Shown here one piece after another: positions 1 through 9,598 of a stretch of 64,000 nucleotides of DNA. Source of the stretch: Jiangella mangrovi (GTDB lineage Bacteria; Actinomycetota; Actinomycetes; Jiangellales; Jiangellaceae); NCBI RefSeq assembly GCF_014204975.1, contig NZ_JACHMM010000001.1, positions 4,588,001-4,652,000 on the forward strand. The letters are read 5' to 3'. The translations under genes were made by a program, and so were the position numbers. The notes below the pieces were generated by a model. That model saw nothing but the letters and a program-made list of their open reading frames with translations, was not told the DNA's origin and searched no databases. How positions within the stretch are numbered: the stretch's first letter is position 1; each line of letters starts with the position of its first letter.

Positions 1-51
1 TTGACGAGGGTACAACTTCATTGAGTACGACGGGAGTTCCGGATCGGGGTG

Positions 52-795
52 TCACGATGTCGTCACGGCCCCTTCGACGGTCGCGCGGAAGTCCGCGGCG
101 CTGAGGCCGGCCGGATTCTCCAGCGGCTCGCCGTTCAGCAGCACCGACGGGGTTGCCTCGAGGCCTTCGTCGCGGAAGGCGTCGAGGACGTGCCGGCCCC
201 AGTCGGAGTAGGTGCCGTCGCGGACGCACGACTCGAAGACGGCGTCGTCGAGCCCCACCGCTTGGCCGGCCGCGAGCAGGTCGTCGGTGGTGTAGCCGCC
301 GGTGCGTTCGGGCGGCTGGTTCGCGAACAGCTCCGTGAGGTACTCGACCGGCCGGCCGGCGTCGACGGCGCAGCCGAACGCGTTGCTGGCGCGGTCGGAC
401 TCCTCGCCGAGGAACGCCGCGGGGTGGTAGACCACGCGGGCCGTTCCGGCGGCGACCAGCTCCTCGAGCACGGGACCGTTCTCGGCCTCGAACTGGCCGC
501 AGAACGGGCACTGGAAGTCGAACCAGTAGTCGACGGTGACAGGCGCCGACTCGTCGCCGACGGCGACCCCGGTGCCGCCGTCGACGGTGCCCGAGGGGAT
601 GGCGCCGGTGCCCTCGGGACCGTCGGACGACCGGTTGACCAGCACGATCGCGATGACGGCGATGACGACCAGGATGCCGACGGAGATGCCGGCCCGCAGG
701 AACCGCTCGCGGCGGCGCTCGGCCAGGGCCTTGGCCTCGGCCTCCTTGCGCAGCGCCGCCGCGCGCTCCCGGGCGGCTTCCCGCTTGCTGGCCAT
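52..795 (-). CDS. DsbA-family thiol oxidoreductase, membrane-anchored
   Basis: A 247-residue protein with a charged cytoplasmic N-terminus (about residues 1-33, rich in Lys/Arg/Glu/Ala), one membrane segment (about 34-54) and an extracytoplasmic thioredoxin-fold domain. The active-site motif FQCPFC puts the two cysteines at residues 96 and 99, as in the DsbA-like family that forms or exchanges disulfides in exported proteins. It is last in the trpB-trpA run; its ATG overlaps the trpA stop (ATGA), so it is probably cotranscribed. The cis-Pro loop is plausibly the TPSV stretch near residue 215. The family is clear; its substrates are unknown. Nothing suggests a role in tryptophan synthesis. Confidence 0.9.
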   Translation of the reverse strand: MASKREAARERAAALRKEAEAKALAERRRERFLRAGISVGILVVIAVIAIVLVNRSSDGPEGTGAIPSGTVDGGTGVAVGDESAPVTVDYWFDFQCPFCGQFEAENGPVLEELVAAGTARVVYHPAAFLGEESDRASNAFGCAVDAGRPVEYLTELFANQPPERTGGYTTDDLLAAGQAVGLDDAVFESCVRDGTYSDWGRHVLDAFRDEGLEATPSVLLNGEPLENPAGLSAADFRATVEGAVTTS

Positions 796-1589
796 CAGCG
801 CGTCCGCACTCCCCCGGCGAGGTCGGCGGCCAGCTCGGCGACGGCGGCGACCCCGGCCGCGGGGTCGGCGGCGTCGAGCAGCCGGCGCACGAACGCGGAC
901 CCGGCGACGACGCCGTCGGCGTAGGCCGCGATCTCGGCGGCCTGAGCGGCCGTGGAGACCCCCAGCCCGACGGCGACCGGCAGCTCCGTGGTCGCCTTCG
1001 TCCGCTCGACCAGTCCGGCCGCGGCGTCGCCGACCTGCTCGCGGGTGCCCGTGACGCCCATGACGGAGGTCGCGTAGACGAAGCCGCGGCAGGCCGCCGT
1101 CGTCATGGCGATGCGCTCAGGGGTCGACGACGGCGCCACCAGGAAGACGGTGTCGAGACCGTGCTCGCGAGCCGCCGGGATCCAGGAGTCGTCGGCGTCG
1201 GGCGTGAGGTCGGGCGTGATGACGCCGGAGCCCCCGGCCGCGGCGAGGTCGCGCGCGAACGCGGCGGCGCCGTAGCGGTCGAGCGGGTTCCAGTACGACA
1301 TGACGACGGCCGGCGCGCCGGTGGCGGCGACCGCCTCGACCACGCGCAGGACGTCCTTCGTGGTGGTGCCGGCCCGCAGCGCGGCGTCGACGGCGGCCTG
1401 GATGACCGGACCGTCGATGAGCGGGTCGCTGTAGGGCAGTCCGACCTCGACGATGTCGACGCCGGCCTCGATCATGGCCGTCAGCGCCGCTATGGAGCCG
1501 TCGACGGACGGGTACCCGGCGGGCAGGTAGCCGACCAGCGCGGACCGGCCCTCAGCACGCGCCTTCTCGAACGCGACCGTCGTGCTCAC
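795..1589 (-). CDS. trpA: Tryptophan synthase alpha subunit
   Basis: Cleaves indole-3-glycerol phosphate to indole and glyceraldehyde-3-phosphate and channels indole to TrpB. The 264-residue TIM barrel begins [13 protein letters not shown] and carries [15 protein letters not shown], which holds the catalytic Glu and Asp of the family, and the phosphate-binding GLGVST. I chose the GTG at 1589 because its GTGA overlap with the trpB stop signals translational coupling; an earlier start adds an Arg-rich tail the family lacks. It overlaps the next gene by ATGA. Confidence 0.97.
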   Translation of the reverse strand: MSTTVAFEKARAEGRSALVGYLPAGYPSVDGSIAALTAMIEAGVDIVEVGLPYSDPLIDGPVIQAAVDAALRAGTTTKDVLRVVEAVAATGAPAVVMSYWNPLDRYGAAAFARDLAAAGGSGVITPDLTPDADDSWIPAAREHGLDTVFLVAPSSTPERIAMTTAACRGFVYATSVMGVTGTREQVGDAAAGLVERTKATTELPVAVGLGVSTAAQAAEIAAYADGVVAGSAFVRRLLDAADPAAGVAAVAELAADLAGGVRTR

Positions 1590-2836
1590 GGCGCGACCTC
1601 CCCGGACTCGTCCATGATGCCGAACCACTTGGCGGCGGTGTCGACGTCCTTGTCGCCGCGCCCGGACAGGTTCACCAGGATCGTGGCGTCGGGCCCGAGC
1701 CGCTCGCCCAGCCGCCGGGCGCCGGCCAGCGCGTGCGAGCTCTCGATGGCCGGGATGATGCCCTCAGTGCGGCAGAGCAGCCGGAACGCCTCCATGGCGT
1801 CGGCGTCGTCGACCGGCTCGTACGTCGCCCGCCCGATGTCCTTCAGCCACGAGTGCTCCGGGCCGACGCCGGGGTAGTCGAGGCCGGCGGAGATGGAGTG
1901 CGACTCGATGGTCTGGCCCATCTCGTCCTGCAGCAGGTACGACCGGGCGCCGTGCAGCACGCCCGGCGTGCCGGCCGTGATCGTCGCGGCGTGCCGGCCG
2001 GTGCTGACGCCGTCGCCGCCCGCCTCGAAGCCGTACAGCGCGACGTCGGCGTCGTCGATGAAGGCGTGGAAGATGCCGATGGCGTTGGAGCCGCCGCCCA
2101 CGCAGGCCGCGACCGCGTCGGGTAGCTTGCCGGTCAGCTCGAGCACCTGCTCGCGCGCCTCGACCCCGATGATGCGCTGCAGGTCGCGCACGAGCGTCGG
2201 GAACGGGTGCGGCCCGGCGACGGTGCCGAAGACGTAGTTGGTGGTGGCGACGTTGGTGACCCAGTCGCGCAGCGCCTCGTTGATGGCGTCCTTGAGCGTG
2301 CGCGAGCCGGTCTTCACCGGAACGACGGTGGCGCCGAGGAGCTCCATGCGGGCGACGTTGAGCGCCTGGCGGCGGGTGTCCTCCTCGCCCATGTAGATGA
2401 CGCAGTCGAGGCCCATGAGCGCGGCCGCGGTGGCCGTGGCGACGCCGTGCTGGCCGGCCCCGGTCTCGGCGATGACCCGCTGCTTGCCGATGCGCTTGGT
2501 GAGCAGCGCCTGGCCCAGCACGTTGTTGATCTTGTGCGAGCCGGTGTGGTTGAGGTCCTCGCGCTTGAGCAGGATGCGCGCGCCGTGGGCCGCCTGCTCG
2601 CCGAACCGGGCCGCCTCGGTGACGGGCGTCGGCCGGCCGGTGTACGTGGTGAGCAGGTGGGTGAGCTCGGCCTGGAACGCGGGGTCCTGGCGGGCCGCCG
2701 TGTACTCGCGGTCGAGCTCGTCGAGCGCCGCGATCAGCGCCTCCGGGACGTAGCGGCCGCCGTAGGGGCCGAACCGGCCGGGCCGGTCGTCGTGACCAGC
2801 GGCAAGGACGTGCCCGTGGTCGGGCATGGTGTCCAC
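1586..2836 (-). CDS. trpB: Tryptophan synthase beta subunit
   Basis: PLP enzyme that condenses indole with serine to give tryptophan. In 416 residues it shows the PLP-lysine motif [10 protein letters not shown], the GAGQHG loop and the phosphate-binding GGGSNAIG. The GTG at 2836 has an AGGAG eight bases upstream; an in-frame ATG three codons later is an alternative. It is the first gene of a trpB-trpA-DsbA unit that has been separated from trpC by about 3 kb of unrelated DNA, so it must have its own promoter within 2837-3031, a region shared with the divergent Tat-protein gene. I saw no Trp-codon leader peptide or T-box there. Confidence 0.97.
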   Translation of the reverse strand: MDTMPDHGHVLAAGHDDRPGRFGPYGGRYVPEALIAALDELDREYTAARQDPAFQAELTHLLTTYTGRPTPVTEAARFGEQAAHGARILLKREDLNHTGSHKINNVLGQALLTKRIGKQRVIAETGAGQHGVATATAAALMGLDCVIYMGEEDTRRQALNVARMELLGATVVPVKTGSRTLKDAINEALRDWVTNVATTNYVFGTVAGPHPFPTLVRDLQRIIGVEAREQVLELTGKLPDAVAACVGGGSNAIGIFHAFIDDADVALYGFEAGGDGVSTGRHAATITAGTPGVLHGARSYLLQDEMGQTIESHSISAGLDYPGVGPEHSWLKDIGRATYEPVDDADAMEAFRLLCRTEGIIPAIESSHALAGARRLGERLGPDATILVNLSGRGDKDVDTAAKWFGIMDESGEVAP

Positions 2837-3031
2837 CCGAGTAGCTCCTCGATGCGTTGCAGAGATGGCTGACAGTGACGAGAGCGCAGCCGTGCGCCGT
2901 CACCCCGTGACGGTATCGCAGGGGGTGGACACGTCCCCAATCGCGTCGGGATTTGCCGAACCGCTTGACGCTGGGTCAGCGCCGTCGTTACGTTCCAGCG
3001 CTCGTACTCGTGAGTAACAGAGAGGCACATC

Positions 3032-3928
3032 ATGGCCGTGCCCAGCCGCGACCTCGGCCGTCGCGCGTTCCTCGCCCGGATGGGGGTGCTCGGCGCGGCC
3101 GCAGCGGTTCCGGCCCTGGCGGCACCGCTCGCGGCGCCGTCGGCGGCCGCGTCCCCGAACCTGCTGCCACCGCTGGTGGGCCTGCTGCGCCCTGTCCTCG
3201 CCGAGCTCGCCCGCGACACCATCAGCGGGCTGGTCGTCATGGTCTGCCCCGGCCCGGACGCCTACTCGAAGGCGCAGGGCACGCCGCGGCCGGAGCCGGG
3301 CGCGCTGGAGGCCCGTGGCGCGGACTTCATGCTCGACGCGCTGGACCACTTCGTGCCGTTCCCGGACCAGCTCGCCACTCCCCTGGCGGCCGCGCTGACG
3401 ACCGCCGTCGACGACATCGGCCTGCCGCCGCCCGGGCTGCTCGGGCCGCTGTACCCGACCGTCTGGTCGCTGGACCGGGTGCTGCAGGAGCTGCTCGAGA
3501 ACGACGAGACCCTGCCGTTGTCGCTGGTGGTGGCGCTGCTGCTGAACGTCGTCGCGACCCAGGTGAACCCGCTGGCGCTGAACGGGCCCTTCCTGTCGCC
3601 GTTCGCCCGGCTCACGCTGGACGAGAAGTGCCGCGCGTTCGAGCTGCTCGAGGGGCCCGACGCCGACCTGGTGGCGCTGCTCGACTCCGGCCTGCCCGAG
3701 CCGCTGCGCTCGTCGATCAGCGGGCTGCTGAGGTTCCTGGCCGGGGCGCTGCTCGAGTTCTCCGCCTTCGGCTCCTACAACGAGTGGGGCGTGTACGACG
3801 GTGCGTCCCGGCGGCTGACGGAGCGGCCGGTGGGCTGGGAGCTGTCCGGCTACCAGCCCGACGGCGTCGTCGACGGCTGGGACGACTTCCTGGGCTACTA
3901 CGAGGGACGCACCGAGGTGGAGGCCTGA
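3032..3928 (+). CDS. Tat-exported small subunit partner of GMC dehydrogenase
   Basis: A 298-residue protein opening with a twin-arginine signal (LGRRAFLARMG, a hydrophobic Ala/Val core, cleavage probably near residues 40-43). The mature part is helical and Leu/Pro rich with no catalytic motif I recognise; the DFMLDALDHFVPFP segment recalls the gluconate-2-dehydrogenase subunit 3 type of accessory chain. Its TGA overlaps the ATG of the GMC oxidoreductase (TGATG), and that enzyme has no signal of its own. In known FAD-dependent sugar dehydrogenases the small Tat subunit carries the large one across the membrane; I infer the same here. The pair sits on the plus strand inside the otherwise minus-strand trp series. 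The name is by context and gross resemblance only. Confidence 0.6.
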   Translation: MAVPSRDLGRRAFLARMGVLGAAAAVPALAAPLAAPSAAASPNLLPPLVGLLRPVLAELARDTISGLVVMVCPGPDAYSKAQGTPRPEPGALEARGADFMLDALDHFVPFPDQLATPLAAALTTAVDDIGLPPPGLLGPLYPTVWSLDRVLQELLENDETLPLSLVVALLLNVVATQVNPLALNGPFLSPFARLTLDEKCRAFELLEGPDADLVALLDSGLPEPLRSSISGLLRFLAGALLEFSAFGSYNEWGVYDGASRRLTERPVGWELSGYQPDGVVDGWDDFLGYYEGRTEVEA

Positions 3929-5706
3929 TGCGCGACGTCATCGTCATCGGCGCGGGCGGCGGCGGCCCCGTCGTCGCGAAGGAGCTGGCCGCGCGCGGCC
4001 TTGACGTGCTGATCCTCGAGGCCGGGCCGCGCCACGCCGACCCCGACCGCGAGTGGACGCACTACGAGAACGACGCCAACAACCCGCTCACCGGGTTCCT
4101 GCGGTTCGGCCCGGCCGACCGCGAGGCGCCGGCGTGGTACCGCGAGACGCCGCAGAACTCGTTCATCTGGCAGCTGTCCGGCGTCGGCGGCACGACGCAG
4201 CACTACTTCGGCAACTGCCCGCGCGCCTACCCCGGCGTCTTCGCGGGATACGACGGCGCCGACCGCGACTTGTACGACACGTCGCACCCGTTCCCGTTCG
4301 CGTACGAGGAGCTGGTGCCGTACTTCGAGTGGGTCGAGGCGACGCTGCCCGTCCAGACCGCCGCCATGGGCACCAAGGAGCAGGTGTTCTTCCGCGGCTG
4401 CGAGGGCATCGGGCTGCAGGTGCAGACCACGAAGACGACGACGGAGGACTCGTTCCGGCCGCAGGAGAACGCGATCCTGCAGCCCGGCGGGTTCGCGGGC
4501 CGTGTGACGGGACGCGACGACCCCCGGCTGCGGTACCCGTCGGCGACGGGGTGCACCTTCTGCGGCTACTGCATGCAGGGCTGCAGCAAGCCGGCCGGCG
4601 CGCCGCGCAACCTGGCGGCGAAGCGGTCGACCGACAACAGCTACGTGCCCATGGCGTTGACGGCGACGTCGTGGGCGGCGGGCGGGCGGGCCGCGGAGCT
4701 GATCGCTGACGCCGTCGTGACCCGGATCCACAGTGAGGAGCGCGGCGGCGAAACCGTGGCGACCGGGGTGACCTGGAGGGACGGCGCGAGCGGCGAGACG
4801 CGCCGCGAGGACGCGCGGGTCGTCGTCCTGGCCGCCGGCTGCACCGAGAGCCCGCGACTGTGGCTGAACAGCCGGCTGCCGAACCCCAACGACTGGGTCG
4901 GCCGCGGCTACACCGACCACTTCTTCGACTGGGTCATCGGTCTGTTCGACGACGACACCGGCTCCAGCCGCGGCGCGGCGTCGGCGGCGCGGGCGGACTT
5001 CCCCGGCCGCGGCGGCATGGAGAACGTCGGCCTGCCGCCCGGGCTGCAGCAGTTCGCCGCCGTCTTCTCCGACAGCGGCATCCGCGGGCACTACTCGAAC
5101 GGTCGCGGACCGACGGGTCCGTGGGACGGCGCGGCCGGCCGGATGATCGGGCCGGAGCTCAAGGACGCCCTCATGAACGGCGTCGACCGGCTGCTGAACA
5201 TCCTGTGCATCACCGACGACGACGTCGAGGCACAGAACCGCGTCACGCTGTCCGCGCTGCCGGCCGACGAGCACGGCCCGGTGCCGAAGGTCTCGTTCCA
5301 CCAGCGCCAGCGGTCGGCGCGGACGCTGCGCAACCGCGAGTTCGTCGCCCGGCGCGCGGCGGAGACGCTGCGGGCGGCCGGCGCACGCAAGGTGGTGCGG
5401 GTCGACTGGCCGCCGCTGCTGCTGCACGTGCAGTCGTCGATGCGGATGGGTCTGTCCGAGGCGGACTCGGTGCTGGACGCTCACGCCGAGGCGCGTTGGG
5501 TCAAGCGGCTGTTCGTGGCCGACAACTCGGCGCTGGCCAACTCGCTGGGCGGCCCGAACCCGACCCTGACGGCGCAGGCGTTGGCCACCCGGACCGCGGA
5601 GAAGATCTTCTCGACCTACTTCGGCGGCGACCCCTGGGTCGGGTCGGAGTCGCCTGTCGTCTCGACCGACGCCCGCGTGACGGAGGCGCTGCTCACCCGA
5701 ACCTGA
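3928..5706 (+). CDS. GMC-family FAD oxidoreductase with four-Cys cluster motif
   Basis: A 592-residue flavoprotein. The N-terminus DVIVIGAGGGGPVVAKELA with LILEAG further on is the FAD-binding fold; the C-terminal half has HVQSSMRMG and NSLGGPNPTLTAQALA, the conserved GMC ending that includes the catalytic His region. Residues 209, 212, 215 and 219 form CX2CX2CX3C (CTFCGYCMQGC), a pattern that in the FAD-dependent glucose and fructose dehydrogenase branch goes with an iron-sulfur cluster passing electrons to a partner rather than to oxygen. It has no export signal and is translationally coupled to the preceding Tat protein. No cytochrome subunit lies beside it, and the substrate (sugar, polyol or sterol) cannot be read from the sequence. 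Confidence 0.9.
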   Translation: MRDVIVIGAGGGGPVVAKELAARGLDVLILEAGPRHADPDREWTHYENDANNPLTGFLRFGPADREAPAWYRETPQNSFIWQLSGVGGTTQHYFGNCPRAYPGVFAGYDGADRDLYDTSHPFPFAYEELVPYFEWVEATLPVQTAAMGTKEQVFFRGCEGIGLQVQTTKTTTEDSFRPQENAILQPGGFAGRVTGRDDPRLRYPSATGCTFCGYCMQGCSKPAGAPRNLAAKRSTDNSYVPMALTATSWAAGGRAAELIADAVVTRIHSEERGGETVATGVTWRDGASGETRREDARVVVLAAGCTESPRLWLNSRLPNPNDWVGRGYTDHFFDWVIGLFDDDTGSSRGAASAARADFPGRGGMENVGLPPGLQQFAAVFSDSGIRGHYSNGRGPTGPWDGAAGRMIGPELKDALMNGVDRLLNILCITDDDVEAQNRVTLSALPADEHGPVPKVSFHQRQRSARTLRNREFVARRAAETLRAAGARKVVRVDWPPLLLHVQSSMRMGLSEADSVLDAHAEARWVKRLFVADNSALANSLGGPNPTLTAQALATRTAEKIFSTYFGGDPWVGSESPVVSTDARVTEALLTRT

Positions 5707-5737
5707 CCGGGGCCCGCCCCGTCGCCCGCGCCGCCGA

Positions 5738-5800
5738 AGTTGATCATGGAGAAGGGCGGCTTCCGATCGCCTCGGAAGCCGCCCTTCTCCATGATCAACT
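5738..5800. repeat. Long perfect palindrome, copy A of dispersed repeat
   Basis: Arms 5738-5765 and 5773-5800 are perfect 28-base inverted repeats around a 7-base loop. The outer part reads AGTTGATCATGGAGAAGGGC. It lies between the converging ends of the GMC gene and trpC. A 32-base stretch at 5768-5799 recurs exactly at 15134-15165. It could terminate transcription in both directions, but its sequence conservation elsewhere in the window is more than a terminator needs. Confidence 0.9.
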
Positions 5801-5824
5801 CCACCAGGATTCGGTGGCGATTAG

Positions 5825-5848
5825 CCGCCGGCCGCGCGGCCGGCGGCG
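5825..5848. terminator. GC palindrome downstream of trpC
   Basis: A perfect 24-base palindrome (12-base arms GCCGCCGGCCGC) starts a few bases after the trpC stop codon. There is no T-run, which is usual for GC-rich actinobacteria. It is a probable terminator for the hisI-to-trpC unit. Confidence 0.55.
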
Positions 5849-5853
5849 GGCGG

Positions 5854-6669
5854 TCAGCCCTGGCGGCTGCCGCGGTTGAGGGCTGGGTGGGCGCCCGCGG
5901 CGACGAGGTCGGCGACGGCGGCTCGGGGGTCCTTGCCGGTCACCAGGGTCTCGCCGACCAGCACGGCGTCGGCGCCGGCCCGGGCGAGGTCGATGACGTC
6001 GCGCGGCGACTTCACGCCGGACTCGGCGATCTTGACGATGCCGTCGGGCACCGACGGCGCCAGCCGCTCGAACGTGGTGGTGTCGACCTCGAGGGTCTTG
6101 AGGTTGCGGGCGTTGATGCCGATGAGCTTCGCGCCGGCGTCGGCGGCCCGCTGGACCTCGTCGGCCGTGTGCGCCTCGACCAGGGGCGTGAGCCCGATGG
6201 ACTCGGCCCGCTCGATGAGGCTGACCAGCGCGATCTGCTCGAGCGCGGCGACGATGAGCAGCGCGAGGTCGGCGCCGTAGGCCCGTGCCTCCCACAGCTG
6301 GTAGCTGGTGACGATGAAGTCCTTGCGCAGCACGGGGGCGTCGACGGCGGCCCGGACGGTCTTGAGGTCCTCGAGGGTGCCGCCGAACCGGCGCTGCTCG
6401 GTGAGCACGCTGATGGCCGCGGCGCCGCCGGCCTCGTAGTCGACCGCGAGCGCGGCGGGGTCGGCGATCTCGGCGAGGGAACCGCGCGACGGGCTCGACC
6501 GTTTCACCTCTGCGATGACAGAGACACCCGGCGAACGGAGCAGGGGCAGCGGATCACGGGCCGGCGGCTGCTTGGCCGCCTTCTCCTTGAGCTGATCGAG
6601 AGGGCAACGGCTCTCTCGCTCGGCCAGGTCGGCGCGCACACCGTCGATGATCTCTTCGAGAACGCTCAT
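5854..6669 (-). CDS. trpC: Indole-3-glycerol phosphate synthase
   Basis: Ring-closing decarboxylation step before tryptophan synthase. The 271-residue barrel begins [18 protein letters not shown] and shows [13 protein letters not shown] (substrate-binding Lys), [15 protein letters not shown] and VLVGETLV, all standard for TrpC. The ATG at 6669 is preceded by a GAGAGGCGGAG Shine-Dalgarno; the longer frame upstream has no family similarity. It is the last gene of the hisI-trpE run but sits 118 bp after the winged-helix gene. trpF is absent as expected, since PriA does that step. Confidence 0.97.
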   Translation of the reverse strand: MSVLEEIIDGVRADLAERESRCPLDQLKEKAAKQPPARDPLPLLRSPGVSVIAEVKRSSPSRGSLAEIADPAALAVDYEAGGAAAISVLTEQRRFGGTLEDLKTVRAAVDAPVLRKDFIVTSYQLWEARAYGADLALLIVAALEQIALVSLIERAESIGLTPLVEAHTADEVQRAADAGAKLIGINARNLKTLEVDTTTFERLAPSVPDGIVKIAESGVKSPRDVIDLARAGADAVLVGETLVTGKDPRAAVADLVAAGAHPALNRGSRQG

Positions 6670-6787
6670 CTCCGCCTCTCGCCGGTGCCGCGGGCCCGGA
6701 TCGAACGACCCGGCTGGTCCAGAGTAACTGCGCGTGATGAGTGCTCTCGACATACCCCCGGTGAAGGGCGCCCGACGATCATGTGCT

Positions 6788-7138
6788 TCAGGTGTCCGCG
6801 AACGGCTCGAGGGCGTACCCGACCCCGCGGACCGAGCGGATGGTGAGCGCCCCGCCGAGCTTGCCCCGCAGGGTCGCGACGTGCACGTCCACCGTCCGGG
6901 TGCCTACCGGGACGGGGTAGCCCAGCGCCTGGCACATGAGCTCCTCGCGCGTGCAGACGCACCCGGCCCGGCTCATGAGATGGGCCAGCAGCGCGGCCTG
7001 CAACGGAGTGAGCGCGACCTCGCGCCCGCCGGGCGTCGCCATGGTGCGATGGTCGACGTCGAGCGTCACGCCACCGACAGAGACGACCGGCGGGCCCTCG
7101 GGGGCCCGGTCCGACGTCGTCCTGCCGGGGGGTGCCAT
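6788..7138 (-). CDS. Orphan OmpR/PhoB-type winged-helix protein
   Basis: A 116-residue protein that is just a C-terminal response-regulator type DNA-binding domain: [18 protein letters not shown] is the first helical part, [13 protein letters not shown] and [17 protein letters not shown] the recognition region, and [12 protein letters not shown] the C-terminal hairpin. About 20 disordered residues replace the receiver domain, so it cannot be phosphorylated in the usual way. It starts 3 bp after the HGxxPAAW gene, inside the trp operon and ahead of trpC. DNA binding is well supported; regulation of trp genes is inferred from position only. Confidence 0.85.
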   Translation of the reverse strand: MAPPGRTTSDRAPEGPPVVSVGGVTLDVDHRTMATPGGREVALTPLQAALLAHLMSRAGCVCTREELMCQALGYPVPVGTRTVDVHVATLRGKLGGALTIRSVRGVGYALEPFADT

Positions 7139-7141
7139 GGC

Positions 7142-7393
7142 CTACCCGATGCGGTCCTCGCCCGTCGCGGCGGCGGGCTGGCGGGGGCCGGCCTGCGGGT
7201 CGCGCTGCCCGAGGCCCATCATCTGCATGATCTTGCCGACGATGCCGGCCACGACGATCAGGCCGACACCACCGATCCAGAACAGCGGCCAGTTCAGCAG
7301 GATGACGGCGATGCAGCCGACCACGAAACCGGCGAGGATCAGGATGACCGTGGTCCACGCAGCCGGGGTGTGGCCGTGCTCGTTGTGCGCCAT
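7142..7393 (-). CDS. HGxxPAAW small membrane protein
   Basis: An 83-residue protein starting MAHNEHGHTPAAWTT, the HGxxPAAW motif that names this actinobacterial family, followed by two membrane segments (about 15-35 and 38-60) and a hydrophilic tail. The ATG at 7393 is chosen because the motif lies directly after it and upstream codons are of low complexity. Members typically sit in trp operons between the Trp-associated membrane protein and trpC, as here. The function is unknown. Confidence 0.9.
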   Translation of the reverse strand: MAHNEHGHTPAAWTTVILILAGFVVGCIAVILLNWPLFWIGGVGLIVVAGIVGKIMQMMGLGQRDPQAGPRQPAAATGEDRIG

Positions 7394-7484
7394 CTGTGTC
7401 TCGTCTCCTGTCGTCCTGGCGTCGTTACCGCTCATTGTGCCGGATGACCGGGGTCGCCCGTCGGCCGACCTCCGTACCGGTGCG

Positions 7485-8069
7485 TCAGGTGGGGTCGTCG
7501 CCGCGGTCGAGGGCGTCCCAGGTGGCGCGGTTGCCCTCGGCGGGGCGCCGGGCCGGCGCACCCTCGCCGCCGGCAGGGCGCTCGTAGCGGGCGCCCATGC
7601 CCGGCCAGCCCGGGCCGCGGACGGCGACCAGCGTGCCGGCGGCCGCGACCAGCAGACCGGCGGCGACGACGGCGACCGCCCAGCCCGGCGAGGTGGTGAT
7701 CTCTTCGGCCGAGCCGAGGCCCTCGGGGCTGCTGTCGAGCCAGTCCTGGACCCGCCCGGCGAGGTCCGGCAGCGTCAGCCCCGCCAGGACGGCCTGCACG
7801 ACCCCCAGGACGACCAGGACGGCACCCACGATGCGCCGGCCCAGCCGCCGCACCGCCGGGATCGCCACGACGGCCGCGAGCGCCACGAGGGCGACGGCGG
7901 GGGCGAGCGGCACGAGGTCGGAGCCGGACACCGTCGTCGAGGTCACGGAGAGTGACGACTCCAGCCGCGCGCTCCCCCACGGCCGCGACGCCGCGACCAG
8001 CCCGAGCACTCCCCCGGCGGCCAGCAGGACCAGCGCGCCGAGGTACTCGCGGCGGGCGGACGGGCTCAT
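7485..8069 (-). CDS. Trp biosynthesis-associated membrane protein
   Basis: A 194-residue protein with four predicted membrane segments (roughly 9-28, 49-68, 76-98 and 127-148) and a polar C-terminus. The N-terminus [15 protein letters not shown] and the ASRPW motif after the first helix fit the family found beside trpE in actinobacteria. The ATG overlaps the trpE stop (ATGA). Its biochemical role is not known; Trp or anthranilate transport is sometimes supposed but not shown. Confidence 0.9.
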   Translation of the reverse strand: MSPSARREYLGALVLLAAGGVLGLVAASRPWGSARLESSLSVTSTTVSGSDLVPLAPAVALVALAAVVAIPAVRRLGRRIVGAVLVVLGVVQAVLAGLTLPDLAGRVQDWLDSSPEGLGSAEEITTSPGWAVAVVAAGLLVAAAGTLVAVRGPGWPGMGARYERPAGGEGAPARRPAEGNRATWDALDRGDDPT

Positions 8070-9598
8070 TCCACCGGCCGCATCGTCTCGGCGACGGCGA
8101 TGGCCCGCAGCGCCGAGGCGGCCTTGTTGCGCGACTCGGTCCACTCCGCCTCGGGGTCGGAGTCGGCGACGATGCCCGCGCCGGCCTGCACATAGCCGAC
8201 GCCGTCGCGGATGAGCGCCGTGCGGATGGCGATGGCGACGTCGAGGTCGCCGGCGAAGTCGAGGTAGCCGACGACGCCGCCGTACACGCCGCGGCGGACC
8301 GGCTCGAGGTCGTCGATGATCTCCATGGCCCGGACCTTCGGCGCGCCGGACAGCGTGCCGGCCGGGAAGCAGGCGGCCAGCACGTCGAGCGCCTCGTGGT
8401 CGTCGCGCAGCCGCCCCACGACCGTCGACTCGATGTGCATGACGTGGCTGTAGCGGCGCACCGTCATGAAGTCGACCACCTCGACGGTGCCGGGCGCGCA
8501 GACCCGGCCGAGGTCGTTGCGGGAGAGGTCGACGAGCATGAGGTGCTCGGCCCGCTCCTTGGGGTCGGCGAGCAGCTCGTCGGCCAGCGCGGCGTCGGCC
8601 TCGGGCGTCTCGCCGCGCCAGCGGGTGCCGGCGATGGGGTGCGTCATGACGCGGTCGCCGTTGACCTTGACCAGCGCCTCGGGGCTGGACCCGACGACGG
8701 AGTAGGCGCCGTCACCGTCGCCGTCGGGACCGGGCAGCCGGACGAGGTACATGTACGGGCTCGGGTTGTCGCGACGCAGCACGCGGTAGACATCGAGAGG
8801 ATCTGCGGGCGTCGCCGTTTCGAACCGCTGCGAGAGCACGATCTGGAACGCCTCGCCGGCCCGGATCTCCTCCTTGGCCCGCTCGACGGCGGCCAGGAAG
8901 TCGCCCTTCTCGGTGCGGCTGTCGTGCCGCGGTGGCGTGGAGGGGTCGTAGGACGCCACGGACGACGGTGTCGGCCGCGCCAGCTCGGTGGTCATGCGGT
9001 CGAGGCGGGCGACGGCGTCGGCCCATGCCTCGTCGACCCGCTCGTCGCTGTCGTCCCAGTTGACGGCGTTGGCGACCAGCAGGATGGTGCCGTCGTCGTG
9101 GTCGAGGACGGCGAGGTCGGTGGCCAGCAGGAACGACATGTCGGGCAGATGGAGATCGTCAGTGGTCGTCTCCGGTAGCCGCTCGAGCCGGCGGACGGCG
9201 TCGTAGGACACGAACCCGACCAGCCCGCCGGTCAGCGGCGGCAGTCCCGGGAGCCGCTGGCTGCGCAGTGCCTGCAGCGTGCCGCGCAGCGCCTCCCACG
9301 GGTCGCCGCCCGAGGGCAGGCCGACGGGCGGGTTGCCGTGCCAGACCGCCTCGCCGTCGCGCTCGCTGAGGACGGCCGCGGACTGGGCGCCGACGAAGGA
9401 GTAGCGCGACCACACGCCGCCGTGCTCGGCGGACTCGAGCAGGAACGTGCCCGGCCGCCCGCCGGCGAGCTTGTGGTAGACGCCGACCGGGGTCTCGCCG
9501 TCGGCCAGCAGGCGCCGCACGACGGGGATGACGCGGCGCTCCTTGGCGAGGACGCGGAAGTTCTCGAGGTCCGGCGTCACGGGCAGCGGCGCGCTCAT
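8066..9598 (-). CDS. trpE: Anthranilate synthase component I
   Basis: Makes anthranilate from chorismate using ammonia from a TrpG glutaminase, which is not in this window. The 510 residues include the N-terminal LLES motif (FLLESAE) that in the family forms the tryptophan feedback site, and the chorismate-binding C-terminal half: [47 protein letters not shown] and [15 protein letters not shown]. It overlaps hisI and the downstream membrane-protein gene by 4 bp each, so all three are translationally coupled. Confidence 0.97.
   Translation of the reverse strand: MSAPLPVTPDLENFRVLAKERRVIPVVRRLLADGETPVGVYHKLAGGRPGTFLLESAEHGGVWSRYSFVGAQSAAVLSERDGEAVWHGNPPVGLPSGGDPWEALRGTLQALRSQRLPGLPPLTGGLVGFVSYDAVRRLERLPETTTDDLHLPDMSFLLATDLAVLDHDDGTILLVANAVNWDDSDERVDEAWADAVARLDRMTTELARPTPSSVASYDPSTPPRHDSRTEKGDFLAAVERAKEEIRAGEAFQIVLSQRFETATPADPLDVYRVLRRDNPSPYMYLVRLPGPDGDGDGAYSVVGSSPEALVKVNGDRVMTHPIAGTRWRGETPEADAALADELLADPKERAEHLMLVDLSRNDLGRVCAPGTVEVVDFMTVRRYSHVMHIESTVVGRLRDDHEALDVLAACFPAGTLSGAPKVRAMEIIDDLEPVRRGVYGGVVGYLDFAGDLDVAIAIRTALIRDGVGYVQAGAGIVADSDPEAEWTESRNKAASALRAIAVAETMRPVE

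Noticed and set aside
2837-3031. T-box or attenuator before trpB
   Set aside because: No GGTGGNACCGCG-type core on either strand and no Trp-rich leader.
2953-3927. N-terminal extension of the GMC oxidoreductase frame
   Set aside because: It is an Arg/Pro-rich shadow of the Tat-protein gene; the Rossmann start at 3928 and the TGATG overlap give the true start.
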